Position numbers and translations under genes: made by a program. From positions 1 through 5,391 of the forward strand of contig JAAYHO010000010.1 in assembly GCA_012735335.1 (NCBI GenBank): 5,391 nt of DNA. The letters run 5' to 3'. Below, in pieces: positions 1-5,391 of this stretch. The first letter of the stretch is position 1, and every line of letters begins with the position of its first letter. The DNA is from Gammaproteobacteria bacterium. Lineage in GTDB: Bacteria > Pseudomonadota > Gammaproteobacteria > Pseudomonadales > Pseudomonadaceae. Below the pieces are notes generated by a model. It was not told where the DNA came from. It saw only the letters and a list, made by a program, of their open reading frames with translations, and ran no database searches.

Positions 1-993
1 CTGCCCCGGGAGGAAATGATCCCCCGTGAAATCTTCCGTACCGGTACCCGGATCCGTGCACTGCTCAAGGACATTCGCGAGGAAAATCGCGGTCCGCAAC
101 TGGTGCTGTCGCGAGCCTGCCCGGAAATGATCATCGAGCTGTTCCGCATCGAGGTACCGGAGATTTCCGAGGAGCTGATCGAGGTCATGGGCGCAGCCCG
201 CGATCCGGGCTCCCGGGCCAAGATTGCAGTGCGCTCCAAGGACAAGCGTATTGACCCCCAGGGTGCCTGCATCGGTATGCGCGGCTCCCGGGTCCAGGCC
301 GTGTCCGGTGAGTTGGGTGGTGAGCGGGTGGATATCGTGCTGTGGGACGATAACCTGGCTCAGTTCGTGATCAATGCCATGGCCCCGGCCGAGGTGGCAT
401 CCATCATCCTCGACGAGGACACCCGCACCATTGATATTGCCGTGGCTGAGGATAACCTCGCCCAGGCTATCGGCCGCAGTGGTCAGAACGTTCGTCTGGC
501 CAGCCAGTTGACCGGCTGGACGCTGAACGTGATGACCGAAGATGACATCCGCGCCAAGCAGGAAGCCGAGGAAGGCGACGTGCTGCGCAGCTTCATTGAT
601 GAGCTGGACGTGGATGATGAACTGGCGCAGATTCTGGTTGATGAAGGCTTTACCTCGCTGGAGGAGATTGCCTATGTGCCTATGGAGGAAATGCTCGAAA
701 TTGACGGCTTCGATGAGGATGTCGTCAACGAACTGCGTTCCCGGGCCAAGGATTGTCTGTTGACCAGGGCCATCGCCAATGAGGAGAAACTGGAAGAGGC
801 TCAGCCTGCTGACGACCTGCTGAATATGGAAGGCATGGATCGTGCTCTGGCATTCCAGCTGGCTGCCAGCGGCATTCTCAGTATGGAAGACCTTGCTGAG
901 CAATCCGTGGATGATCTGCTGGATATTGATGGAATCGACGAAGCCCGTGCTGCGGCCCTGATCATGGCCGCGCGGGCGCCCTGGTTTGAATAA
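1..993 (+). CDS. nusA: Transcription termination/antitermination factor NusA, 5'-truncated by window edge
   Basis: NusA binds RNA polymerase and nascent RNA in the cytoplasm, promotes pausing and hairpin-dependent termination, and takes part in antitermination with other Nus factors. The reading frame is open from base 1, so the gene starts upstream. About 330 codons are visible; against the roughly 495 residues of E. coli NusA, about 160-165 are missing (N-terminal polymerase-binding domain and most of S1). Counting from base 1, residues 1-35 are the S1 tail, about 36-110 KH1 with its GMRG loop at 92-95 (bases 274-285), and about 112-180 KH2 with GRSG at 158-161 (bases 472-483). Two acidic helix-hairpin-helix repeats (AR1 about 195-255, AR2 about 268-325) follow, as in E. 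coli-type NusA, and the protein ends in PWFE. The ATG at base 16 is internal and not the start. The gene lies 61 nt upstream of infB, the classic operon order. Identification is very secure. Confidence 0.98.
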   Translation: MPREEMIPREIFRTGTRIRALLKDIREENRGPQLVLSRACPEMIIELFRIEVPEISEELIEVMGAARDPGSRAKIAVRSKDKRIDPQGACIGMRGSRVQAVSGELGGERVDIVLWDDNLAQFVINAMAPAEVASIILDEDTRTIDIAVAEDNLAQAIGRSGQNVRLASQLTGWTLNVMTEDDIRAKQEAEEGDVLRSFIDELDVDDELAQILVDEGFTSLEEIAYVPMEEMLEIDGFDEDVVNELRSRAKDCLLTRAIANEEKLEEAQPADDLLNMEGMDRALAFQLAASGILSMEDLAEQSVDDLLDIDGIDEARAAALIMAARAPWFE

Positions 994-995
994 AC

Positions 996-1042
996 CGGTC
1001 GGCTGGCAGTATCACCAGGCGGAAACGCCGGGCCCCCGACTG
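996..1042 (+). promoter_or_regulatory. Two-tier stem in the nusA-infB spacer, next to the infB ribosome binding site
   Basis: The 61-nt spacer holds an inner hairpin GGCG-GAAA-CGCC (1018-1029) with a GNRA-type tetraloop. It extends past one A.G mismatch by CC/GG (1015-1016 with 1031-1032). An outer arm GTCGG (998-1002) matches CCGAC (1036-1040) and extends by a G.U and a C-G pair to 996/1042. The last paired base is the first base of the infB Shine-Dalgarno. No T-run follows, so this is not a canonical terminator. A role in infB translation or mRNA processing is inference; the pairing itself is seen. Confidence 0.4.
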
Positions 1043-1047
1043 AGGAG
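1042..1047 (+). promoter_or_regulatory. Ribosome binding site of infB
   Basis: GAGGAG lies 7 nt before the ATG at 1055, a strong Shine-Dalgarno at good spacing. It supports that start over the out-of-frame GTG at 1051. Confidence 0.85.
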
Positions 1048-1054
1048 AAAGTGA

Positions 1055-3565
1055 ATGGCGGAAGTGACGGTCAAAGAGTTGGCTCAGGTAACAGGTACGC
1101 CGGTAGAGCGCCTGTTACAACAGATGCAGGAAGCAGGGCTGCCGCACACAGGTGCAGAGCAGGCAGTTTCCGATGAGGAAAAACAACGGCTGTTGACACA
1201 TTTGAAGAATGCCCACGGCGATGGCGGCGAGCCACGCAAGATTACCCTGACGCGGAAGACGGTCAGCACCCTGAAGGTGGCCGGCAGCAAGACGGTTAAC
1301 GTCGAAGTGCGCAAGAAGCGCACCTACGTCAAGCCGGATGAAGTAGACCTGGAAGCCCAGCGTCAACGCGAGCTGGAAGAGCTGCGTGCCGCTGAAGAGG
1401 CGCGTCAGGCTGCTGCCGAAGCCCGCCGTCAGGCGGAAGAAGAGGAAGCTCGCAAGGCTGAGGAAGCGGCCCGCCAGGCGGCTGCCGAGCAGGAGGCCGC
1501 GCGTGCCGCCCAGTCTGCGCCTGCTCCGGCGCCGGCAGAACCGGTGGTCGAGCCCGCTGCGGAGCCGGAAGCGCCTGCGGCACCCTCCCCGGCGGTGGTG
1601 GCGAAGAAGAAGGACGAACAGCGTCGCCGTGACCGCGCCGAGGAAGACGAGCGCGGTCGTAAGCGTGCCGGTGGCCCGGGCAAGGGTCGCAGTACACCGC
1701 GTGCAGCTGATGATGACGGTGCGGGAGCACGTCGTCGTGGCGGCGGTGGCAAGCTCAAGGCGCAGAAGAAACGTAATCAGCACGGCTTCGAGAAGCCGAC
1801 AGGGCCTGTAGTGCGAGAAGTAGTAATTGGTGAAACCATCACCGTGGCCGAACTGGCCCAGAAAATGTCCATCAAGGCAGCCGAAGTCATCAAGTACATG
1901 TTCAAGAACGGCAACATGGTGACTATCAACCAGGTGCTGGATCAGGACACCGCGACCATCATTGCCGAGGACATGGGGCACCAGGTCAAGCATGTACGCG
2001 AAACCGACCTGGAAGACAGCGTTACCGCTGCCGCCAAGCAGTACGAAGGTGAAGAGTTCAGCCGCGCGCCGGTAGTCACCGTCATGGGTCACGTGGACCA
2101 TGGCAAGACCTCGCTGCTCGACTATATCCGCCGTACCCGCGTGGCCTCCGGTGAGGCCGGTGGCATCACCCAGCATATCGGTGCCTACCACGTGGAAACC
2201 GAGGGTGGCATGGTCACCTTCCTGGATACCCCTGGTCACGCGGCCTTTACCGCCATGCGTGCCCGTGGTGCCAAATCCACCGATATCGTGATTCTGGTGG
2301 TTGCCGCAGACGATGGCGTGATGCCGCAGACCGAAGAGGCTGTTCAGCACGCCAAGGCGGCCGGTGTGCCGCTGGTGGTGGCGGTGAACAAGATCGACAA
2401 GGAACAGGCTGATCCGGATCGCATCAAGAACGACCTGGGCGCGCTGGATGTCATTCCCGAGGAGTGGGGTGGCGATACCCAGTTTGTCCACGTCTCGGCG
2501 AAAGTCGGTACCGGCATCGATGCACTGCTCGAAGCGGTACTGCTGCAGGCTGAGGTACTGGAGCTCAAGGCCCAGCCGGACGCACCGGCCCGTGGCGTGG
2601 TGATCGAATCCCGCCTGGACAAGGGCCGTGGCCCGATTGCCACCGTGCTGGTACAGAACGGTACCCTGCGTCAGGGTGATGTGGTGCTGTGCGGCGTTCA
2701 TCACGGCAAGGTGCGCGCCATGCTTGATGAGAACGGCAAGAACGTCAAGGAAGCCGGTCCCTCCATTCCGGTGGCGATCCTCGGTCTTGACGGTACTCCG
2801 GACGCCGGTGACGAAGTCACCGTGGTTGCTGACGAGAAGAAGGCGCGTGAAGTGGCGCTGTTCCGTCAGGGCAAGTTCCGCGAGATCAAGCTGGCCCGTC
2901 AGCAGTCGGCCAAGCTGGAGAACATGTTCGAGAACATGGGCCAGGATGAGAAGAAGGTTCTCAACGTGGTCATCAAGACCGACGTGCGCGGTACCCTGGA
3001 AGCCCTGCAGGGCTCGCTCAACGAGCTGGGTAACGACGAAGTACAGGTCAAGGTGGTCTCCGGCGGTGTCGGTGGTATCACCGAAACCGATGCCAACCTG
3101 GCATTGACCTCCAACGCGGTGATCTTCGGCTTCAACGTGCGGGCCGATGCCTCGGCGCGCAAGGTGATCGAGAGTGAAGGTCTGGATCTGCGCTACTACA
3201 GCGTGATCTACGAGATCATCGAGGACGTGAAGAAAGCCCTGACCGGTATGCTCGGCAGTGATGTGCGTGAGCAGATCCTGGGTGTGGCCGAGGTGCGTGA
3301 TGTGTTCCGTTCGCCGAAGTTCGGTGCGGTGGCCGGTTGTATGGTCATCGAAGGTACCGTGTACCGCAACCGTCCGATCCGCGTACTGCGCGAAGACGTG
3401 GTCATCTACGAAGGCGAGCTGGAATCCCTGCGTCGCTTCAAGGATGACGTCGGCGAAGTCCGTAACGGCATGGAGTGTGGTATCGGCGTGAAGAACTACA
3501 ACGACGTGCGTGTCGGTGACCGCATCGAGGTGTTCGAACGGGTTCAGGTCGCACGAACCCTGTAA
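1055..3565 (+). CDS. infB: Translation initiation factor IF-2
   Basis: IF-2 is the GTPase that places formylmethionyl-tRNA on the 30S subunit and promotes 50S joining. The 836 residues compare with 890 in E. coli. Order: IF2_N module (about 1-52); IF-2-associated region (about 62-93, basic, ending KKRTYVK); Ala/Glu/Arg-rich stretch likely to be a long helix or coiled coil (about 100-152); Pro/Ala-rich segment (about 153-182); charged, then Arg/Gly/Lys-rich linker (about 184-248); second IF2_N module (about 255-312); G domain from about 338. GTPase motifs are intact: G1 GHVDHGKT 345-352, switch I GGITQHIG 369-376, G3 DTPGH 391-395 with the catalytic His, G4 NKID 445-448, G5 SAK 481-483. The beta-barrel domain, domain III and the C-terminal tRNA-binding domain follow, the last with a [18 protein letters not shown] block. 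The GAGGAG site and the N-terminal homology ([10 protein letters not shown]) fix the start. The shortening relative to E. coli lies N-terminal to the G domain. Shorter isoforms from internal starts, known in E. coli, cannot be confirmed here. Confidence 0.99.
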   Translation: MAEVTVKELAQVTGTPVERLLQQMQEAGLPHTGAEQAVSDEEKQRLLTHLKNAHGDGGEPRKITLTRKTVSTLKVAGSKTVNVEVRKKRTYVKPDEVDLEAQRQRELEELRAAEEARQAAAEARRQAEEEEARKAEEAARQAAAEQEAARAAQSAPAPAPAEPVVEPAAEPEAPAAPSPAVVAKKKDEQRRRDRAEEDERGRKRAGGPGKGRSTPRAADDDGAGARRRGGGGKLKAQKKRNQHGFEKPTGPVVREVVIGETITVAELAQKMSIKAAEVIKYMFKNGNMVTINQVLDQDTATIIAEDMGHQVKHVRETDLEDSVTAAAKQYEGEEFSRAPVVTVMGHVDHGKTSLLDYIRRTRVASGEAGGITQHIGAYHVETEGGMVTFLDTPGHAAFTAMRARGAKSTDIVILVVAADDGVMPQTEEAVQHAKAAGVPLVVAVNKIDKEQADPDRIKNDLGALDVIPEEWGGDTQFVHVSAKVGTGIDALLEAVLLQAEVLELKAQPDAPARGVVIESRLDKGRGPIATVLVQNGTLRQGDVVLCGVHHGKVRAMLDENGKNVKEAGPSIPVAILGLDGTPDAGDEVTVVADEKKAREVALFRQGKFREIKLARQQSAKLENMFENMGQDEKKVLNVVIKTDVRGTLEALQGSLNELGNDEVQVKVVSGGVGGITETDANLALTSNAVIFGFNVRADASARKVIESEGLDLRYYSVIYEIIEDVKKALTGMLGSDVREQILGVAEVRDVFRSPKFGAVAGCMVIEGTVYRNRPIRVLREDVVIYEGELESLRRFKDDVGEVRNGMECGIGVKNYNDVRVGDRIEVFERVQVARTL
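1783..1798 (+). other. Perfect hairpin inside infB, before the second IF2_N module
   Basis: CGGCTT (1783-1788) and AAGCCG (1793-1798) flank a CGAG tetraloop. The hairpin lies at the end of the disordered linker, 12 nt before an in-frame GTG (1811, codon 253) that begins the second IF2_N module. It may be chance in GC-rich coding sequence; it is listed because of its position. Confidence 0.25.
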
Positions 3566-3587
3566 ACGCCAGTCACAAGCTGACAGC

Positions 3588-3633
3588 CTGAAGCTGGAAG
3601 TCGCCCCCGGGTGGCTTCCAGCTTTGGTGTTTT
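3588..3633 (+). terminator. Strong hairpin with weak T-run between infB and rbfA (terminator, attenuator or processing site)
   Basis: Perfect 10-bp arms AAGCTGGAAG (3591-3600) and CTTCCAGCTT (3615-3624) continue inward through TCGCC/GGTGG (3601-3605 with 3610-3614, two wobbles) to a 4-nt loop, making 15 bp. Two outer wobbles and one C-G pair (3588/3627) may extend it. The following bases TTTGGTGTTTTC are T-rich but interrupted, so intrinsic termination would be weak. It begins 22 nt after the infB stop and lies about 40 nt before the rbfA start. Partial termination, 3'-end protection or RNase III cleavage are all compatible. I see no promoter between it and rbfA. Confidence 0.55.
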
Positions 3634-3675
3634 CAGCTGCAGGAAGCTTTTCCGGCGAATTTTGAGTACAGACCC

Positions 3676-4062
3676 ATGGCCAAAGAATATAGCCGTACCC
3701 AGCGTGTTGCAGACCAGATGCAGCGCGAGCTGGCGTTACTGATCCAGCGCGAAGTGCGCGATCCGCGCGTCGGCATGATTACCGTTACCGGCGCTGAAGT
3801 CAGCCGCGACCTGGCCCACGCCAAGGTCTTCGTGACCCTGATGGGCGAAGCCAGCGATGCGGCCATCGCCGAGAATCTGGCAGCCCTGAAGGACGCCTCC
3901 GGCTTCCTGCGGGTGCAGCTGGGGCGGAGCATGAAGCTGCGCAGCATTCCCCAGCTGCATTTCCATTACGACGAAAGCGTGCGCCGCGGTGTGCATCTGT
4001 CTTCGCTTATCGAACGTGCTGTGGCCGAAGACCGGCAGCATGCCAGGGATGATGAGGATTGA
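3676..4062 (+). CDS. rbfA: 30S ribosome-binding factor RbfA
   Basis: RbfA binds the immature 30S subunit and helps mature the 16S rRNA 5' end (helix 1 region); in E. coli it is needed for cold adaptation. The product is 128 residues (E. coli 133), a single type-II KH-like domain. The N-terminal helix (about 4-28, [19 protein letters not shown]) and [20 protein letters not shown] are typical, as is the strand AKVFVTLMG. The AxG kink that replaces the KH GxxG loop is A74-S75-G76. [14 protein letters not shown] (88-101) precedes a final helix, and the tail is short and acidic (DDED). The ATG at 3676 has only a weak GAG (3664-3666) upstream, so initiation may be inefficient, but the protein homology begins exactly here. 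It follows infB after 110 nt, and its stop lies 2 nt before the truB GTG. Confidence 0.97.
   Translation: MAKEYSRTQRVADQMQRELALLIQREVRDPRVGMITVTGAEVSRDLAHAKVFVTLMGEASDAAIAENLAALKDASGFLRVQLGRSMKLRSIPQLHFHYDESVRRGVHLSSLIERAVAEDRQHARDDED
4053..4058 (+). promoter_or_regulatory. Ribosome binding site of truB, inside the end of rbfA
   Basis: TGAGGA lies within the last rbfA codons, with 6-7 nt between it and the GTG at 4065. The same site would be only about 1 nt from the in-frame TTG at 4059, too close to serve it. This decides the start in favour of GTG 4065. Confidence 0.75.
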
Positions 4063-4064
4063 CG

Positions 4065-4991
4065 GTGTCGGCTCCACGCAGCAAGAGTAAGCGCCGTGAT
4101 ATCGACGGCATCCTGATTTTCGATAAGCCGCTGGGCATGAGTTCCAATGCTGCCCTGCAGAAAGTCCGTTGGCTGTTCAGCGCCAACAAGGGCGGGCATA
4201 CCGGCAGCCTGGACCCACTGGCCAGTGGTGTGCTGCCACTGTGTCTGGGTGAGGCGACCAAGTTCTCCCAGTATCTGCTGGATGCGGACAAGACCTATAT
4301 CACCGAGGCGCGACTGGGCATGACCACCAGTACCGGGGATGCCGAGGGCGAGGTGCTGGAAGTAAAGCCCTGCCAGGTCAGCCTGGCCGAGGTCGAGGCG
4401 GTGCTGCCGCGCTTTACCGGAGACATCCAGCAGGTCCCGCCGATGTACTCGGCACTCAAGCACGATGGTCAGCCGCTGTACAAGCTGGCCAGGGCCGGGG
4501 AAACAGTGGAGCGCAAGCCGCGATCTGTTACCATACGCCGACTGACGCTGCTGGGTCTGCAGGGTGATCGGCTGCGGCTGGAAGTGCATTGCAGCAAGGG
4601 CACCTATATCCGTACCCTGGTGGAAGATATCGGTGCGGCCCTGGGCTGCGGTGCACACGTGGCGGAACTGCGCAGAAGCCAGGCCGGGCCCTTTGATCTG
4701 GGGCAGGCGGTCACGCTGGAGCAGCTGGAGGCCTTGCATGCCGAAGGCGGAGCCACAGCACTGGATTCGCTGCTGCTGCCGGCAGACAGCGGCTTGCTGG
4801 ACTGGCCGGTGGTGGAGCTGACCGAGCAGACCGCCTACTACATTACCCATGGTCAGGCCGTGCGGGTTCCGGGCAGTCCGGCGTTTGGCATGGTACGCCT
4901 GCGGGACCATACCGGGCAGTTCATCGGTATCGGTGAAATGACCGACGACGCGCGGGTAGCGCCCAAGCGTCTGATGCGCTTCAATGGCTGA
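4065..4991 (+). CDS. truB: tRNA pseudouridine(55) synthase TruB
   Basis: TruB converts U55 in the T-loop of tRNAs to pseudouridine and also acts as a tRNA-folding chaperone in the cytoplasm. From GTG 4065 the product has 308 residues (E. coli 314). The catalytic motif [12 protein letters not shown] carries the nucleophile Asp50 (bases 4212-4214). The conserved active-site Tyr is Y78 (DKTYI), and KGTYIRT at 178-184 holds Y181 and R183. The VPPMYSALK block (124-132) is intact. A C-terminal PUA-type domain (about 250-308) ends in GMVRL...[17 protein letters not shown]. The start is GTG: a Shine-Dalgarno inside rbfA is at correct spacing, and homology begins just after it ([14 protein letters not shown]). 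The 2-nt gap from the rbfA stop suggests translational coupling. All catalytic residues I can recall are present, so the enzyme should be active. Confidence 0.97.
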   Translation: MSAPRSKSKRRDIDGILIFDKPLGMSSNAALQKVRWLFSANKGGHTGSLDPLASGVLPLCLGEATKFSQYLLDADKTYITEARLGMTTSTGDAEGEVLEVKPCQVSLAEVEAVLPRFTGDIQQVPPMYSALKHDGQPLYKLARAGETVERKPRSVTIRRLTLLGLQGDRLRLEVHCSKGTYIRTLVEDIGAALGCGAHVAELRRSQAGPFDLGQAVTLEQLEALHAEGGATALDSLLLPADSGLLDWPVVELTEQTAYYITHGQAVRVPGSPAFGMVRLRDHTGQFIGIGEMTDDARVAPKRLMRFNG

Positions 4992-4997
4992 ATTCTG

Positions 4998-5019
4998 GAC
5001 AGGCCCCGTCGGGCCTGTC
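4998..5019 (+). other. Perfect 9-bp hairpin just after truB, without a T-run
   Basis: GACAGGCCC (4998-5006) and GGGCCTGTC (5011-5019) flank a CGTC loop, 6 nt after the truB stop. The stem looks like a terminator, but the next bases (GTGAAGTTGACC) contain no T-run, so intrinsic termination is unlikely. A processing site or one half of a leader switch is more plausible. Its arms recur downstream in the rpsO leader. Confidence 0.5.
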
Positions 5020-5024
5020 GTGAA

Positions 5025-5132
5025 GTTGACCCGAGTGGGTCGCAACGAGGGTGGCTGTCAACAGGCACGGTCATACCTCGATTCAAAACACGGGATGAGA
5101 GTCCCGGCCTGTTACCTCAGAGGAAAGCTGTC
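5025..5132 (+). promoter_or_regulatory. Structured rpsO leader, candidate S15 autoregulatory element
   Basis: Several helices can be drawn by eye. GACCC/GGGTC (5028-5032 with 5037-5041) forms a small hairpin. AACAGGC (5060-5066) pairs with GCCTGTT (5107-5113), 7 Watson-Crick pairs. CGGGA/TCCCG (5091-5095 with 5102-5106) is a hairpin that abuts the 3' strand of that helix and could stack on it. CCTC occurs at 5076-5079, in the loop, and at 5115-5118; either copy is complementary to the GAGG of the rpsO ribosome binding site (5120-5123). In E. coli, S15 represses its own translation by stabilising a leader pseudoknot, so a similar control here is plausible, but the fold is unproven. I found no convincing -35/-10 pair in the spacer. 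Confidence 0.45.
5119..5125 (+). promoter_or_regulatory. Ribosome binding site of rpsO
   Basis: AGAGGAA lies 7 nt before the ATG at 5133, a strong site that supports this start. Its GAGG core can be masked by nearby CCTC segments. Confidence 0.85.
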
Positions 5133-5391
5133 ATGGCACTGAGCGTTGAAGAAAAAGCTGCAATCGTATCCGAGTATGCACGTGGTGAAGGTGATACCGG
5201 TTCTCCTGAAGTCCAGGTAGCTCTGTTGACTGCCAACATCAACAAGCTGCAAGGTCACTTCAAGGACAACAAGAAGGATCACCACTCCCGTCGCGGTCTG
5301 ATCCGCATGGTTAACCAGCGTCGCAAGCTGCTGGACTACCTGAAGCGTAAGGACCTGACGCGCTACCAGGAATTGATTCAGCGTCTCGGCC
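5133..5391 (+). CDS. rpsO: 30S ribosomal protein S15, 3'-truncated by window edge
   Basis: S15 is a primary 16S rRNA-binding protein at the helix 20/21/22 junction of the 30S platform and contacts the 50S subunit in a bridge. 86 full codons are visible and the frame is open at the window end. The family is about 89 residues, so roughly three codons and the stop are missing. The reading begins [20 protein letters not shown] and contains the helical core with [20 protein letters not shown] and [19 protein letters not shown]. Counting without the initiator Met, the rRNA-contact residues T21, G22, Q27, H41, D48, S51 and Y68 are all present. It follows truB after 141 nt; in many gammaproteobacteria pnp comes next, outside this window. 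Confidence 0.98.
   Translation, partial: MALSVEEKAAIVSEYARGEGDTGSPEVQVALLTANINKLQGHFKDNKKDHHSRRGLIRMVNQRRKLLDYLKRKDLTRYQELIQRLG

Noticed and set aside
1362..1600. Repetitive sequence in infB as a tandem repeat or inserted element
   Set aside because: The repetition is Ala/Glu/Arg-rich and Pro/Ala-rich codon usage of the IF-2 linker, which is normally low-complexity and variable. No exact tandem unit or insertion boundary is seen.
1115..2704. Long open frame on the minus strand (529 codons) opposite infB
   Set aside because: It is a shadow of infB in GC-rich sequence. The translation is rich in His/Arg/Leu low-complexity runs with no recognisable domain, and the opposite strand codes a complete, conserved IF-2.
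4059..4991. truB starting at TTG 4059
   Set aside because: The only Shine-Dalgarno nearby ends at 4058, leaving no spacing. GTG 4065 has correct spacing and fits the protein family.
4998..5019. Intrinsic terminator after truB
   Set aside because: The stem is perfect but no T-run follows, so it was kept as a hairpin and not called a terminator.
5026..5031. TTGACC as a -35 box for an rpsO promoter
   Set aside because: No acceptable -10 hexamer lies 16-19 nt downstream (the region reads AGGGTGGC). CATACC at 5072-5077 has no matching -35. A promoter may exist but cannot be supported.
3966..5045. Minus-strand open frame of 359 codons opposite rbfA and truB
   Set aside because: It spans two real genes and their junction, has no recognisable domain, and is explained by codon bias of truB on the other strand.
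1..5391. Mobile element, CRISPR array, defence system or horizontally acquired island
   Set aside because: Gene order is the canonical nusA-infB-rbfA-truB-rpsO operon with uniform composition and intact conserved proteins. No transposase, direct-repeat array or att-like duplication was seen.

Overview
The window is a stretch of the conserved bacterial nusA-infB operon, all on the + strand, in the order nusA (3' part), infB, rbfA, truB, rpsO (5' part). The proteins are gammaproteobacterial in type: NusA carries two C-terminal acidic repeats, IF-2 is a long form with two IF2_N modules, and TruB, RbfA and S15 resemble the E. coli proteins as I remember them. GC content is moderately high and third positions are GC-rich. 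A marine gammaproteobacterium (Pseudomonas/Alcanivorax/Marinobacter-like) fits, but I cannot fix the genus from sequence alone.

Layout: 1-993 holds the last two thirds of nusA. It is followed by a 61-nt spacer that can fold into a two-tier stem running into the infB ribosome binding site. infB (1055-3565) encodes an 836-residue IF-2. A 110-nt spacer after it contains a strong 15-bp hairpin, probably a weak terminator, attenuator or RNA-processing site. rbfA (3676-4062) is followed after 2 nt by truB, best started at GTG 4065 (to 4991). A 141-nt spacer rich in inverted repeats leads to rpsO, which starts at 5133 and is cut by the window end about three codons before its expected stop.

The genes serve translation and its link to transcription. 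NusA controls pausing, termination and antitermination. IF-2 brings initiator tRNA to the ribosome. RbfA matures the 30S 16S rRNA 5' end. TruB makes pseudouridine 55 in tRNA. S15 is a primary 16S-binding protein of the 30S platform.

I see no mobile element, CRISPR array, tRNA or rRNA gene, phage gene or defence system, and no evidence of a novel protein system. What deserves a second look is RNA structure in the three larger spacers. The truB-rpsO spacer stands out: ACAGGC and its complement GCCTGT alternate there four times, allowing two mutually exclusive folds, one of which could present the rpsO ribosome binding site in a pseudoknot. That would suit S15 autoregulation, but this is inferred from base pairing alone.
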